Origin: Theobroma cacao
Lineage: Eukaryota > Streptophyta > Magnoliopsida > Malvales > Malvaceae
Length of the DNA stretch: 64,000 nt
Assembly: GCF_000208745.1 (NCBI RefSeq)
Contig: NC_030853.1
Coordinates: 27,755,275-27,819,274, forward strand
Direction of reading: 5' to 3'
Shown: positions 12,421-30,240 of the stretch, in pieces
Position numbering within the stretch: the first letter of the stretch is position 1
Layout of the letters: every line of letters begins with the position of its first letter
Notes under the pieces: model-generated
Told to the model about the DNA's origin: nothing
Database searches by the model: none
What the model saw: the letters and a program-made list of their open reading frames with translations, nothing else
Program-made: the position numbers and the translations under genes

Positions 12421-13030
12421 ATAAGGACCCCAACGCGGTGGCCCTTTTAAAATCACAGAATATTTTTATGTTCTCCAAATGGACAAAAATGCCATCAGTT
12501 GGGGGCACATGGCTAGCCAATTAGAATGCAGCGTATGGGGAAATTAAAGAAGCTGTAGGTTGTTTTGGTAATTCCAATATGGTTCAAAGGTTGGTGTTGA
12601 AAACGTGCGTTCAGACTAATTTTTTTTGAAAAGCGTGCCTTGAAGATAACTTGCTTGGAAGCTCGATGAGGTTTTGGACATGTAATGGTAGAATTATTTT
12701 TATAAGGAGTGGCTGATTAAAGAATTGGTTCGAAAAATTATTACATAGACTTTTTTTTTCCCACTAAATTGATTATATGTTGTACACGAGTCATTTTTTA
12801 TTAATCTAAAAAAAATAGTTCAAAGGCCTGCAGACTCTCTTACAAAAATTAGTGAAGATAGAGCTAACCTGTTTGTGGTCAAAATTTAGTGTGAAGAACC
12901 TTTCTAATTGAGAAGTTCTCCGATGAAGTCTGTACCTAGAGTGTTTATTGCTCAAGTTGAGAGTATTCGGATAAATAGACTGTTATTTGACGTGAAATGG
13001 AGAAGGAGTTATGTTGTGGATGTAGTCAAA
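12421..13030. other. Spacer without recognised gene
   Basis: A 68-codon ORF begins at 12908 and runs into the tandem duplication that follows; it matches nothing I know and is probably chance. Confidence 0.4.
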
Positions 13031-13032
13031 TT

Positions 13033-13335
13033 TTTGGTTTGTTTCGATGAGGTTGAGGGTTTGGTTTACGGTAATTTAATTGGCATTAGGCAGTTTCTTG
13101 TTGTGTTAAGATGATTGTATCGAACATATAAGTTTAGGCAGGATGTTGGATGGGAGGGTTTAATTGTTTCGATGAGGGTGAGGGTTTTGTTTTGCTATGA
13201 TTGATTATCGTAGGGTAATTTAAATGGTGTTAGGCAGCTTTGTACTACTTTCTTTTTTGTTCTTTTCCTACTTGTTGTGTTAAGATGATGGGATTGAACA
13301 TATAATTAAGTTTAGGCATGACGTTGGGTGAGTGG
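13033..13335. repeat. Imperfect tandem duplication
   Basis: Two consecutive units of ~130-165 bp (about 13033-13163 and 13164-13335) share the same blocks in order: TGTTTCGATGAGG.TGAGGG, GGTAATTTAA, TTAGGCAG, CTTGTTGTGTTAAGATGAT, GAACATATAA and AAGTTTAGGCA. The second unit has a ~30-bp extra stretch. Neither keeps an open frame. Source unknown. Confidence 0.7.
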
Positions 13336-14868
13336 ACTTAATGTTTGTATTTTTACTCTATTTTGCTTCCAACTAAGTCGTTGCAAGGTGCTGCCTCTGA
13401 CTCCTTTTCCAATTGTTCATTGTTAAACACAATAATAAAATAATAATTTTACAAAAAAAAAACAATGAATTGTTATATCTTTGATATAACAAATTTAAAA
13501 TGAATATAATAGGAATGGTGCATATTATAATTCTCACTTATTGCGGGACATCTTTAGCACCAAAATTCAAGTATATATAACAATGTAAATTATATTAATT
13601 TTCAATAAATTATAAAACAGTTATTGATATGAAGAAATTGAATTGTGAACCATGATTCTTTATTGGGTATACAAGATATAGTAGAACTATTTTTTTCTGA
13701 AAGGTAGATATATCTTTATCGGGTATATAAGATATTATAGAACTATATAAAATAAACATTTTTCCTTTCAAGGTAAAGGAAAATAATTATAAGTTGATAG
13801 TTTACCAATTCAGTTGGATTAATTGCTATGTCAACATAGCATTGGACAGCTAATGATCGTTCAAGAGTTTTCCCATTCTATTTTTTAATATTTGATTACA
13901 ACATTAGCCACTTTAACAAATATGATAACCTATGAGTGACAGATATAGTTAACCTTTCAAAATAAATGTCACATTGAACTCCAAATTTTGTAATATTTTT
14001 CTTGCGTTTGATTTCTTTCTTTTTTTATTCTATTAATTGGATAAGATTTTGGACAATTCTTTAGAATAATTTCGTAATTTTCACAACATCATAATTCTAA
14101 AATATTATCTTTACAATTTTTATCAAGAACAAATATTTGAAAAAAATCATTATTCTATATATTAACATAAAACTTTTAAATACGTAAATGTTAAGTGAGG
14201 TTAGAATATTATCGCATATCTATTAATTAATTTATTAATATTTTATTTTAAAAATTTAATCTTATACCAATTGTTCACTCTTTAAGCTCTTTTATAAAAT
14301 TTAAAAATTCGATCGAAAGATATAAAGAATAAGTCCACATCATATACATCACTTGTTCACCCTACTCTTTGGATCTTTTGGCCTGGTTAGGTAAAACATC
14401 AAAGGAGATATCAAACTAATTAATGAGTCAGCCAAAAAAAAAATCTGCAATGATGTTATTGATTTTGCTTGGTCGAAAGAAAACTTTCCTAGTGCTATTT
14501 TGTATTTTTTTTCTGAAAATTTCAGTACCAATTTGTTGCCTCCCGGAGCTGTCATTGATGTTACGACTGAACATAAATTTCACACCGCTAACGCTAAAAG
14601 ACAATATTAATTCATTCACGGCATTTGGGTCCCTTGGTTTGGTATAAAACTTTAAAAGATGATGAATATGGACACAAATAAAACGTGGCCTCGAAATGAT
14701 TGATGTTTTACATTGATAATTATTATGTGGGGTTGGAACCACACCTTGCCTTGTCTTCCTCGGATGGACATGGACGTTGGTACCCCATCATCAAGTTCTG
14801 ATGCAGCAACAGCTAGCGCCCACCTCACGCCAAAATATATTAAACATGATACCTTCACAACAATGAGG

Positions 14869-14899
<31 letters not shown>

Positions 14900-15610
14900 G
14901 ATTTGGGTATGAAGCAAATCACTAGCATTTTTAGTTATACATTGCATAGAATAAAAGTGGGATCATAGCTAATCTTTAATATGATAAGTGGTTGTGAGGG
15001 AAGAATAATGGCATATTTTTGGGTCAATCAACAGAAACAGGCCTTGTTTGATTCCTTATCATCCCCCACTATAGAGATTGGAGTTTGCATATATTGATAG
15101 GGGAAGAGAGAGACGTCCACTACAATTATTGTTTATATCTCTATTACCCTTCAAATGAGAGTAATAACCACTAAAAATAAATCAAGAGATGTTGCATATT
15201 GTTTTTTTTTTTAAAGCAACATGTTGCATATTGTTAGTGTATATATACTTTTCTATGCTATAAATAAAGCACGAATTTTCATTTGACTAAGATTAATTGA
15301 AAGTTAAAAGAAAACTAAATGAACAGTGTATGGAATTTTACAATAACAATAAACAACTAGGTGTTACATAGTATTTATGGTATCATATTTGATCTTAAGA
15401 TTACAGAAGTATATTCTGTCTTTTATCTATAACATACATCAACATTGAACAATGATTATGCATAAATTGATAAACTTTATAACTCCATTTTCCCAATATC
15501 TATAACAGACATCAACATTTTAATCCCTCCCTCAACCCTACTGTTCTTTAGTACTAACAAAATTTCATTCACAATAAGCAGATGATTGGCCAATGACAAC
15601 AAAAAGATAG
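13336..15610. other. AT-rich spacer with a TA microsatellite
   Basis: No gene recognised on either strand. A (TA)n run lies at about 14872-14899. Confidence 0.5.
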
Positions 15611-15613
15611 TAA

Positions 15614-17780
15614 CTGCACGTTTGGTATAGGGAATAGCTAAGCTATTCGCTATCTAATCCCATGGTTTTGCTCTACCTCCGTTTAGTACAACAATGCCAC
15701 AAGGAACAGCTATTATCTAGTAATAGTTATTCTTTAAAATGGGGTAAAACTCAAGCATAACTACACCTGAACTTCTACATGGGTTTTGCTATTCCATGAC
15801 TGAGAAAATAGCTCTAAAATGCTCCTTATAACTTAAAAATATTACAACCCTAAACCTATAAATACTTTTTTTTCTTTTCATTTTCCCTTCTTCTTTCTTT
15901 CTTTCTCTTCTCACGTTCTTTCTTCTCTCATTCTCTCTCTAACTGGCACTCAACACCAGAGATGACGTTGGTGGCAGAGGCGACAGAGACAACGACGATA
16001 GTTTCATTACCGAATATGATCGAAAAGCGTCGATCTAGTCTTTTTTGACAAAATTCAATCGAAATCCAACCAGATCTGGCACTTAACGACCAGATCTGGT
16101 GCTTCTCAACCAGATCTCACAGTTAGATCTGGCACTTCATGGCCAAATCCAGTTACAGGGAAGCGTCGATCTAGTGCCGTAGTGGCCAGATCCGGCCACA
16201 TGGTGCGCCAAATTGGTGTTTTATTACACCAGTCGCCTTTTCAGCGATCGACCCATGAAGAAGAAAAAAGGAAAAAAGAAAAAAAAAAAAAAAAAAAAAA
16301 TTATGTATAAATTTANNNNNNNNNNNNNNNNNNNNNNNNNNNNNNNNNNNNNNNNNNNNNNNNNNNNNNNNNNNNNNNNNNNNNNNNNNNNNNNNNNNNN
16401 NNNNNNNNNNNNNNNNNNNNNNNNNNNNNNNNNNNNNNNNNNNNNNNNNNNNNNNNNNNNNNNNNNNNNNNNNNNNNNNNNNNNNNNNNNNNNNNNNNNN
16501 NNNNNNNNNNNNNNNNNNNNNNNNNNNNNNNNNNNNNNNNNNNNNNNNNNNNNNNNNNNNNNNNNNNNNNNNNNNNNNNNNNNNNNNNNNNNNNNNNNNN
16601 NNNNNNNNNNNNNNNNNNNNNNNNNNNNNNNNNNNNNNNNNNNNNNNNNNNNNNNNNNNNNNNNNNNNNNNNNNNNNNNNNNNNNNNNNNNNNNNNNNNN
16701 NNNNNNNNNNNNNNNNNNNNNNNNNNNNNNNNNNNNNNNNNNNNNNNNNNNNNNNNNNNNNNNNNNNNNNNNNNNNNNNNNNNNNNNNNNNNNNNNNNNN
16801 NNNNNNNNNNNNNNNNNNNNNNNNNNNNNNNNNNNNNNNNNNNNNNNNNNNNNNNNTAAATAAAATATTAATAATTAAATTATTAATTATTAATATTTTT
16901 ATTAATTATAAAATATTAATTTTAAAATAAAAATAAATATATATATATATATAATAAAAGGTATTTTTATCTTTTTATTTTTTATTCTTTTCTTATTTCA
17001 AAGTTATTGCTATCAACCAAACACTGTAATAAGTCATAATAATTATTCATATTATATTTCATTCATCATATCAAACTACGTAATACTTATTCTATTATAT
17101 TCTCACCTCATTCATTCTCATATAATAACCATTATATTTTATTTCTATCTATTTCGCGAACTAAACGTGTCTTAAGGCGATCGGTGTAATAAAATACCGA
17201 TCTAGCGCACCAGGTGGTCAGATCTAACCACTACGGTGCGAAATCGATGCTTCTCTACTGCTAGATCTGGTCGTGGAGTGCCAGATCCAACCGTAAGATC
17301 TGGTTGAGAAGCACCAAATCCGATGCTTTTCGCGATCAAATTTAGTAGGATCTTGGTTGAATCTTATCAGAAAGGACTAGATTGATGCTTTTAGATCATA
17401 TTCGGTAGTGAAACCGTCGTCGTCGTCATCGCCTCCACCAATGTCATCTCTGATGTTGAGTACCAGTTAGAGAGAGAATGAGAAAGAAAAGAACTTGAGA
17501 ACAGAGAGAAAGAAGAAGGGAAAATGAGAAGAAAAAAAAATATTTATAGGTCTAGGATTGTAATATTTTTAAGTTATAAAAGATATTTTAGTCTTATCAC
17601 ATTTTAGAGCTATTTTCTCAGTTATGGAATAGCAAAACTCATGGAGAAACTCGGGTGTAGTTATATCTGAATTTTACTTTATTTTAAAAAATAATTATTA
17701 CTAAATAATAGTTATTCTTTGTGACATTGCTATACCATAGAGCAAAATCATGAGAACTATTCTCTATACCAAACGTGCAG
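15614..17780. mobile_element. PIF/Harbinger-like foldback element with ~630-bp inverted arms
   Basis: The first and last 17 bases are perfect inverted copies (CTGCACGTTTGGTATAG) and the flanks carry a TAA duplication (15611-15613, 17781-17783), as for Tourist/Harbinger elements. Inverted similarity continues for ~630 bp (about 15614-16240 against 17172-17780), including repeated AGATCTGGTGCTTCTC-type motifs. The interior holds poly-A, an assembly gap, and at 16857-17171 what looks like the right end of a second similar element (ending CTAAACGTGTC, then TTA). No transposase is visible. The element in CuAO-C intron 1 (59812-60661) has the same architecture. Confidence 0.8.
16316..16856. other. 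Assembly gap (541 N)
   Basis: Run of N inside the foldback element, preceded by a long poly-A tract; a foldback plus homopolymer would explain the assembly failure. Confidence 0.99.
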
Positions 17781-17783
17781 TAA

Positions 17784-22027
<4,244 letters not shown>

Positions 22028-23099
22028 TCTTTTCCTTAACAACTAGCTCTCAAAGGATCACCTCCGATACACACTGGAAACCAAGAAAGATAAGAGAACC
22101 AGAGACAGAGAAGAAGATAGAAAGAGATTAGTAACTAGCCAAGGGAGTGAAGAGGAGGGACGAATGGACGGAGAATATAAATGCGAGGGTGGCAAGGAAT
22201 TCGAAAAGGAACTATGATTACTTGATAAGGTTTAGGGTATGGAAGAGCTGTGAAAAATCTATCGAAGTTGGCGTACAATATCTTTCTTTCTTTTTTTCCT
22301 TAAGGGGGCCTGAAAAAGAGAAGAGTCCCAAAAGAATCGTCCGCAGTTTTATGATACATATAAAAAGTGTGGGAAGACAATATGTGATTTCTAACTTTGA
22401 TTTGGTCGCGTGGTTTTGTTCAGGTCGGGTCGACATGAAAGTTCTATCCCTTTTCTATTCCTAATAATTTCAAAATGCTTTGCAGTTTGTACATACGTGA
22501 CCGTCTTGTCAATGCAAATTCGCCACCAATGCATGTACATATGCCAGAGAATTAGTCTCTGGTTTTAATGTTTTACGTGTATGAATGGACATTAAATTCT
22601 TCCAAAAATATACTTGCAAGATAATAAAGGAAAGAATATTTGGCTAACTATATCGGCACTCACTTTTTGTTTTTTCTTTATTTGGAAATTTATTTTTCCC
22701 TTTTTATTTAAAGAATTTACATTTTGACAAAATAATTTCATCTTAATTAGGGCTTTATTTATATTTTATTTGCATCTCAGTTTCACTATAAATAACCAAA
22801 ATGCATCCACACGCACCTAGATTGATAACTCAGATCGATAATGCTTTCTTCTAGTAAAAATAATAATAATAATAAAACAAAAAGAAAATTCTTGCCTTTA
22901 CCTTTTTTTTTTTCTCCAACCTTTCCTAGTGTTGGAGCCTAAGCGTCTATAAAGATACATCTCAAATCATATCAGGCAAAACAACGCAAAGTAACAAAAA
23001 AAGATTCATGTAATCGACCAAGCTACTTTTTATATTAAGAAGATTGAGTTGAGTTTGACGAGGCAATATATTATACCTTGGATAAGTCATGTCCGGGCA

Positions 23100-23142
<43 letters not shown>

Positions 23143-25286
23143 GTATAAGGTCAGCTCTCTCTCAGCAGCCAAGGCTTAATTAGGAGGATAGCATGCAATG
23201 CATGTTGGATAATGATGGTGGAAAGAAAAATGGAACCCTTTAGAGAGTGAAGGGAAAAGGATAAAATAGCATGATTATCATTATAGTGTGGGAGGTGACA
23301 ATTGCCGAAAATTCTGGTTATTCTTTTGTTGAGAAAATGTGTGCAAAATCTTGGTTGGAGGAAGAGAGAAAAAGAGAGAGAGAGAGAAGAGAAGGGCGTG
23401 CAGTTGAAGCCATCATCATATTCTCTTTGCTTGAAAAGATGAAGAGGATGGGGCGTGCTGCGCAGGCGCACTCATCATCACCTCCATCACCATCAAAATC
23501 CTTCTTGCAGTTGGGAAAAAAAAAAGTTTTTCAACCCTGCCATGATAAAAAAAAACCAAAAACAAAAACAAATATCTCCTTCTAGATGCTGTTGAGTTTC
23601 ACCAATTTATCCAGTCCTTTTGGCACTTGTCGAAAGCTATTCCCATGTTGTAACCCATAATTTAGGTCTAGTGTGGGACCCTGCTACGAGCATGGTTTTG
23701 GCTTTTGTATGAGGTGATGTTGGCATCAGCGTGATGTGCCCTCACTCCAGGTCATGAGAGAAAAGGAAGAGAAGGTTTTGATTAAATTTTTGATGCGGGA
23801 TAGGACACTGGCAGGCCAACCATGAATGCAAAGAATCATCTGCTCGCTATTAAGGGTTTAAGGGTTTTGAGCGGTGATGATGAATTCACCCACCTTCTTG
23901 AATTGGGAAGACATGATAATGGCCCCAAAGCCCTCATCAAGAGGCCCTTAAAATCAATAGTCATTTTGTTGCGTCTCTCAGGTGTCTCCTTATCCTTTCC
24001 TTGCTTGCTAGCTCTCTGTTACCAAGTTTGTTCGTATTGGTAAAATTATTACTATTTTGTCTTGTGGTGAAGGATTTTATGTTGTTCCATGACAGAGAGT
24101 ATTTGTCTCAGACTGGTCACCATTGGGATCGATGGTATTGATGATTTTGAACGACAGTTATGCGCATATATGCATTTTCCATTGTCTTTTTCTTCGGTAT
24201 ATAAAAGTTCATTGAATTATCTTAGCTTATACAATAGGAACCGCTTCTCTTATCGCATAACCTCTACCATTTTATTTAACGGTTTTGAAATTCAAGAATG
24301 TGATTAGAACTTTATACGAAGGGTTCCAATTGAAGATCATTATAAAAGTGAGGATATTTTTTAAATAAATTAGACAAAATTGTTCCTAATTAATGATTAA
24401 GCAAAATTTTATCTTTAAAAAATAAGTAATGAATAAGAGCAAGCAAATAATTCATTCAGTTAATTCGATTAATGAGAAAGAGGAAAAAAAATCCATCCCG
24501 AATTACTTTACTTAAATTATATTTCTTAACCTTTTCTTCTTATTTGAAATTCATAAATATTAATTTGATTCATACTTATAGAACACCACAGTTATAAAAA
24601 AACCATGTTCCTGCTAATAAACTGAATTAGTATATCTTATTCTATGACGTATTTTGGCGGCTCTTAAAACCTTTCATGTTAGCACAAGTAATATCAGAAA
24701 TTTGGGTGAAGGAAACGTACGGATGGTGGTGATGAAAGGAGCGGCAGAAGTAGGATGGAAAGCCAATGATGTTGGGTGTTGGGTTTGGACTTGGGCCGAG
24801 AAATTCGAATGATTGGATCAATCACATCTATGTGGAGATAGCGTTCTCGTAACGGACACTGTTATCAGAACTCGTTTGTCTTAACTTTTTTTTAATTTAA
24901 AAATTATTATAAAAAATAATATTTTAAAATTACAATTAAAATTATAATGTAATATTTATTAATATCACAATAGTCTCCGACCTGGAAAATCTTGCCCAAG
25001 CTTATCTCACTCGAAGACAAGTCATATAAACTGTTAATGGAGTTCAAAAACTCTATCATCAATGTATAGAGTAATAATTTTTATTATTATTAGATTTGAA
25101 AATATGAATTTAAGATGATGTTTATAAACAATGAGGAAATTGATATTCTCCATGAGTTTTATCACTCATTTATCCATTCTTTCAAATTCGAAATCCAATG
25201 TCAACCTAGGTGTGTTTTTTTTTTTCCTTGATTTATCTTTATTATACAATGCTTCAATGCATTAACTAAAATGAAATATTTTTAAG
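22028..25286. other. ACL5 upstream region and gene-poor spacer
   Basis: About 22028-22200 should hold the ACL5 leader, with the promoter to its right. A (TA)n microsatellite occupies about 23103-23141 and a GA-rich tract 23358-23395. ORFs of up to ~105 codons occur but none resembles a known family. Confidence 0.45.
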
Positions 25287-25755
25287 TTAAATATTTACCA
25301 AGTCCTTATACTTATGCATTTTGTTCAATTTAATCCATATACTCAAAATCAAAATAATTTAATCCTTAATTTTGAGAATTGTTTCAAGTAATCCCTACCC
25401 TAACAGCATCCGATTTTATTATTAAAGGAGATGATGTCAGCGCTAAAACGACACTAACGTGGCACATTTTGATGATGTGATACCACCATAATGACGTTGC
25501 ATGTTACATGGCATTGACGTAATGACGTGGCAGTACCACGTGGTATGCAAAGTCATCATTTTAATATCACGTCATCAAAATATGTCATGTCAGTGCTAAT
25601 ATCATCCTTTTTAATGACAAAATTAAATACTGTTAGGGAGATGAACTAAATTGAAATGATTCCCAAAATGAAAAAACTAAATTACTTCGATTTTAAGTAT
25701 ATGGACTAAATTGAATAAAATACATAAATATAGTGGGTATTTTGATCCAAATTCT
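25287..25755. mobile_element. Palindromic MITE, copy 1, carrying a G-box
   Basis: The two halves are inverted copies: the ATTTTGTTCAATTTAATCC segment on the left mirrors GGACTAAATTGAATAAAAT on the right, with further matches inward around TGACGTGGCA-type motifs. CACGTG lies at 25537-25542. A related copy is at about 45303-45735. It is non-coding; superfamily unassigned (long inverted repeats, possibly Mutator-like). Confidence 0.65.
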
Positions 25756-27211
25756 TAATATTTTTTTTTTTTACAATTTTTGACCAATTATGTGATTATA
25801 AATGCTATTTGAATGATGAGTAGGAAGGGTACTTCCTAACCAATATATGTATATATATTATGTTATGTATGAAGTTTACAGGAGGAGAAAGAATTTGTAC
25901 TTAAACCTCTACCCACATTATTAATGAGGGAGAACAGCTGAGAAATTAAATCTGAATTCTTACTCAATAATCAATATTCACATGCTCAAGTTAGGTTGAT
26001 TATATTGTTAAAATTAGCCAATAGTCAGAAGATTACGTGGAACTTCGGACAAAAGCTTAAAGAGCTTTTAACTCATTAAACTCCCAAATTACATTGTGTT
26101 TGACATTTTTCTTTCTTGAGTGTTGTTTCCTTTATAGCATGATTGTTTTCTGATTCATTTCTAGATGAACGAAATAACTCACAATTTATGTTTAATTTTT
26201 TTTTCCGATAAAAAGATTATAAAAGAAGAAAAAACTCATGGTATAAAAGTCAATAATACCTGACCTCACGATTAGAGGTTGGGTTGTACCAATCAATAAC
26301 TACCAAGAGCCATTGACATCTATCTCAAAAGGAAGAGAAAAATTAAAACAAAAAATAATTAAAAAAAAGAGGTGTCTAACCATTCAGTCATTAATTAATT
26401 ACTTGCTGTTGAAGGAGTTTTTATGTAATATTATATATATATTTATATACACACACACACACAAAGACATAAGACTCTTACTGAGTTGAATCGTGCATTA
26501 ACCGTGCTTGTGTGCATTTTATTCCAACAAAAGCTAGCAAAGGAGAACGAGTCTCCTTTTCTTGTCTGATATAAATTGATTTGAATACTATATATTCCTA
26601 TAAAAATTATTTTTATTAGCCAAGTCTATTAACTTGCCAGGCGCAGATTCAACTTTATAATTGGTGTTTGCAAAATTTACACTTAAAGAAGTAGTTTTCA
26701 CGAGCCAAAATTGACAAATTTTTTATTTACATTTGGACAAAGTCTGGGGGAGGAGCTAGCTCTCTCCAGTTGAATTGTCCAACAAACGTCTATTCTACCT
26801 TTTCACAATTGAATAATTCTTTTCAACTTGCTTCTTTTTCCTTTTGTTTTTTCACAATAAAATATTTAATGAAATAAAATATTCAATTTTCTTTTGTGTT
26901 TTAGGGAGATATATAGGGAAGGAGCTATATTCAAATCTGTATCCTCTTAATGATGATAACGACCATCAAACTAAGTCTCAGTTTTCATATTAACTTTATT
27001 TGTTTGTACAACTATATTCAATAAAAACACGAGTCCGTCTCCCTTTACCGAGTGCATTCTCTTCCTCAAAAGAAAAGGAGAAAATTTGCCTCATGTAATT
27101 AACAATGACTTGAGACTTGTTCAATTAATCATTGTCATGATTGGTTTCAAAAAAAAATAGAACAAATGGCTACGCTAATTAGGGAAATTTTAACAAACAA
27201 ATAATATAATG
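25756..27211. other. AT-rich spacer
   Basis: No gene recognised. A mixed TA/CA microsatellite lies at about 26432-26463. Confidence 0.5.
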
Positions 27212-27212
27212 N

Positions 27213-30200
27213 TCAAACAACCTCACAAACTTACTTAACTTTACCCTAATTTAAGTTTCTCTACTCCTCTTTCTCTTTTTCTTTTTCTCTTCTCTTTTGT
27301 GTCTTTTATTTTTATTTCTCTTTTCTTGTAACTCACTATTAAAACACACCTTATTCTTCAAAAGAGATTTATGAACTTGTGAGTTTGGACAAAGAAAGAC
27401 AGAGATCACCCACCACCATTGTGTAAACTTAAAAAGAGGTAAAGTTTTCATTTACCTTCTTCTTTCTATTTATATTTTTTAACTATTATATGAAATCTTG
27501 TATTTTGTATTTAATTATTTATATTTTATTCATTATAGTTTTATTTTTTAAGTTTAAATATAAATAAATAAGAATATTGAATGTTGACTATATTGTTTTC
27601 TTTTTCAAGTTTGATTAAAATATGAGTAAGTTGAAAATAATTGATAATTTTTTTTAAAAAAAAGAGGTGGATCGCTCAAATGATTGTCCTACACTTGAGC
27701 CACCAAACCTTAATACTTCAACTCATGAACAAGAGCAGTACGAATCAAAACATCCAAGGCTCAATCCTGAAGAAATCGATGCTTTTCATATAGAACCTGA
27801 CCTTGGATTACGACCAATGATATGAGAATTTCCTATCAATCAAAGAGATGAAATTTGTCGTACTTATCTCAAACATTCAAACATGGGCCATGTCAACCCA
27901 TTCTTAAGACGCATCCTCTATCATATGATGATCATCCTCGTCGTTTTCAAGCTTCTTGGTTTGAATTATATCCTTCTTGGTTAGAGTATTCTTGTGACAA
28001 AGATGCTATATTTTGTTTGCCATGCTACCTTTTTGGTAAGAATACCTCGAATCGTCCAAGTTCAAATGCATTTATTGAAAAGGGTTTCAGAAGTTGGAAG
28101 AAAGTAAATAGTGGAGAAAATTGTCCACTTTTGAATCATGTTGGGAACAATCCAAGTTCCCCACATAATGTTGCTATAAAATCTTGTGAGGATTTATTGA
28201 AAAAATCCCAACATATTGATAGGCTTATCAAAAGACAAGCATCAAAAGAGATCTTGAATAATCGGCTTAGGCTCAAAGCTTCTATAGATTGTGTTAGATG
28301 GCTAACTTTTCAAGCTTGTGCATTTAGAGGTCATGATGAAAGTCCATCCTCAAAAAATAGAGAAAATTTCATTGAAATGTTGAAATTCTTAGGATCTTAC
28401 AATGACAAAGTTCAGAAGCTTGTCTTGGAAAATGCTCCACGTGTTGCTAAGTACACATCCAATGATGTTCAAAAGGAGATTTTGCATATTTTGGCTAATA
28501 TGATGAGAAATTCAATTAGAGAGGAAGTGGGAAATGCTAAGTTTTGTATTATTATTGATGAAGCTCGAGATGAGTCTAAAAAAGAGCAAATGGCTATTAT
28601 TTTGAGATTTGTTGATGGTGATAGTTTTGTTCAAGAACGTTTTTTTGATCTTGTACATGTTAGTGATATCAGTGCAATGACTTTGAAGAAAGAGTTAGTG
28701 TCTGTTCTTTCTCATTATAACCTTCAAGTTGAAAGTATTCGAGGTCAAGGATATGATGGTGCTAGTAACATGCGTGGTGAATGGAATGGTTTACAAGCTT
28801 TGGTACTTAACGATTATCCATACGCATATTATGTGCATTGTTATGCTCATAGATTACAATTAGCATTGGTTGCAGCATCTAGAGAAGTAGTTCATATTCA
28901 TGAATTTTTTACACAGTTGACTTCTATTGTAAATATTGTTAGTGCTTCTTCCAAAAGACATGACCAATTGCAAGCTGCTCAAGCAATTGACATTGCAAAC
29001 ATGGTTGCTAGTAATGAACTTGAAACAGGTAGAGGATCAAATCAAGTGGGAACTCTAGAAAGAGCTAGAGATACTCGATGGAGCTCACACTTTCATTCTA
29101 TTTGTAGCTTGATGAGAATGTTTGATGCAACCTACACTGTTGTGGAAAGTATTATTGACGAAGGGGCCAATTATTCACAAAGAGGTGATGTTTCTGCTGC
29201 TAGTAAAATATTAGCATCATTTGAATTTATTTTCATATTACACTTGATGTATGAGATCATGGGAATCATTAATGTTCTTTGCCAAGCATTACAATTACGC
29301 TCTCAAGATATTTTAAATGCAATTCATCTTGTTTTTACTACAAAATCACTCCTTCAGAAGTTAAGAGATGATAGGTGGTCTAATTTACTTGAGAATGTAA
29401 AAAATTTTTGTCAAAAACATGATATAGAAATTCTTGACATGGGTGCACAATATATCTTGGGCAGAGGTCGATCTTGTCAACCAGATGTAATTGTGGAGCA
29501 TCATTATCGAGTTGATATATTCTTAGTGACGATAGATACTCAGTTACAAGAATTGAATTCGAAATTCAATGAGCCAGCTGTGGAACTTTTAACTTTAAGC
29601 ACTGCTTTGGATCCCAATAACAATAACAAATCATTCAATATTGATAATATCTGCAAGTTAGCAGAAAGTTTTTACTCTCAGGATTTCACAGAATAAGAAA
29701 GGCTTATTTTGAGGTTACAATTGAGGCATTACGAGCTCGATATACCTCATCATCAAAGTTTTGAAGATATTAAGACACTTTCTGAATTGTGCCAGAGATT
29801 AGCAGAAATAGAAAAGTCAAAGAATTACCACTTGATTGATAGATTAATTTGCCTTATTTTGACTATTCTAGTTTCTACAGCAACTACAGAGAGAGTCTTT
29901 TCAGCAATAAAAATTGTGAAAACAAGACTCCGGAACAAAATGGATGATGAGTTTCTTACAGATAATTTAGTTGTTTATATTGAGAAAGATATTGTCAGTC
30001 TTTTCAGTACAGAGTCAATAATTGATGAATTTGAATTTAGAAAACATCGTCGAGCACAACTTTCTTAGATAACTATTATAAGTTTTTTTTTGTTTTTTTA
30101 TTTACATGTTATATAAAATTATTGTCTATTATGAATCTTTTGATCATTGGTTAAATTCAACATATTAGTTTTAAAAATTTTTAGTTTTTATTTTTTTCGT

Positions 30201-30240
30201 CTTTGGCCCCTCCAACAAAAATTGGCTAGCTCCGCCCCTG
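27213..30240 (+). mobile_element. hAT transposon, transposase-bearing copy, left end missing
   Basis: The right terminus GCTAGCTCCGCCCCTG ends at 30240 and is the inverse of the CAGGGGCGGAG start of the 8477 copy. The left side aligns with that copy only from its TTACTTAACTTTACCCTAAT region; the ~160 terminal bases are absent exactly where the assembly has a single N (27212). It encloses a broken transposase gene. CTAGGAAT after 30240 would be the right target duplication if intact. Confidence 0.8.
27622..30068 (+). pseudogene. hAT transposase (TTF-type zinc finger, DUF4371, hAT dimerisation)
   Basis: Decayed transposase of the TTF-zinc-finger/ZMYM1-like hAT group. A start at 27622 gives a short Lys-rich N-terminus. 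Lesions in order: TAA at 27655-27657 in a T/A homopolymer, TGA at 27823-27825, a frameshift between about 27826 and 27890, and TAA at 29694-29696. The longest open stretch is ~613 codons (to 29696). It carries the zinc-finger Cys cluster (CDKDAIFCLPCYLFG), a DUF4371 region with CIIIDEARD and IRGQGYDGASNMRG motifs of the RNase H-like core, and DTRWSSH. After the last stop the C-terminal dimerisation region continues in frame (TTERVFSAIKIVKTRLRNKM). A small intron could mimic the frameshift, but the stop codons make it a pseudogene. Confidence 0.9.

Noticed and set aside
12908..13114. 68-codon ORF as a small gene
   Set aside because: Runs into an imperfect tandem duplication and is not preserved in the second unit.
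14713..14901. 62-codon ORF ending in Tyr-Ile repeats
   Set aside because: The repeat is the TA microsatellite; no homology.
16213..16863. 216-codon ORF
   Set aside because: Most of it is an assembly gap translated as X.
23271..23585. 104-codon ORF upstream of ACL5
   Set aside because: Low-complexity (GA tract, A runs) and no recognisable family.
25287..25755. CRISPR-like or satellite repeat
   Set aside because: It is a single palindrome with a dispersed relative, not an array of regular repeats and spacers.
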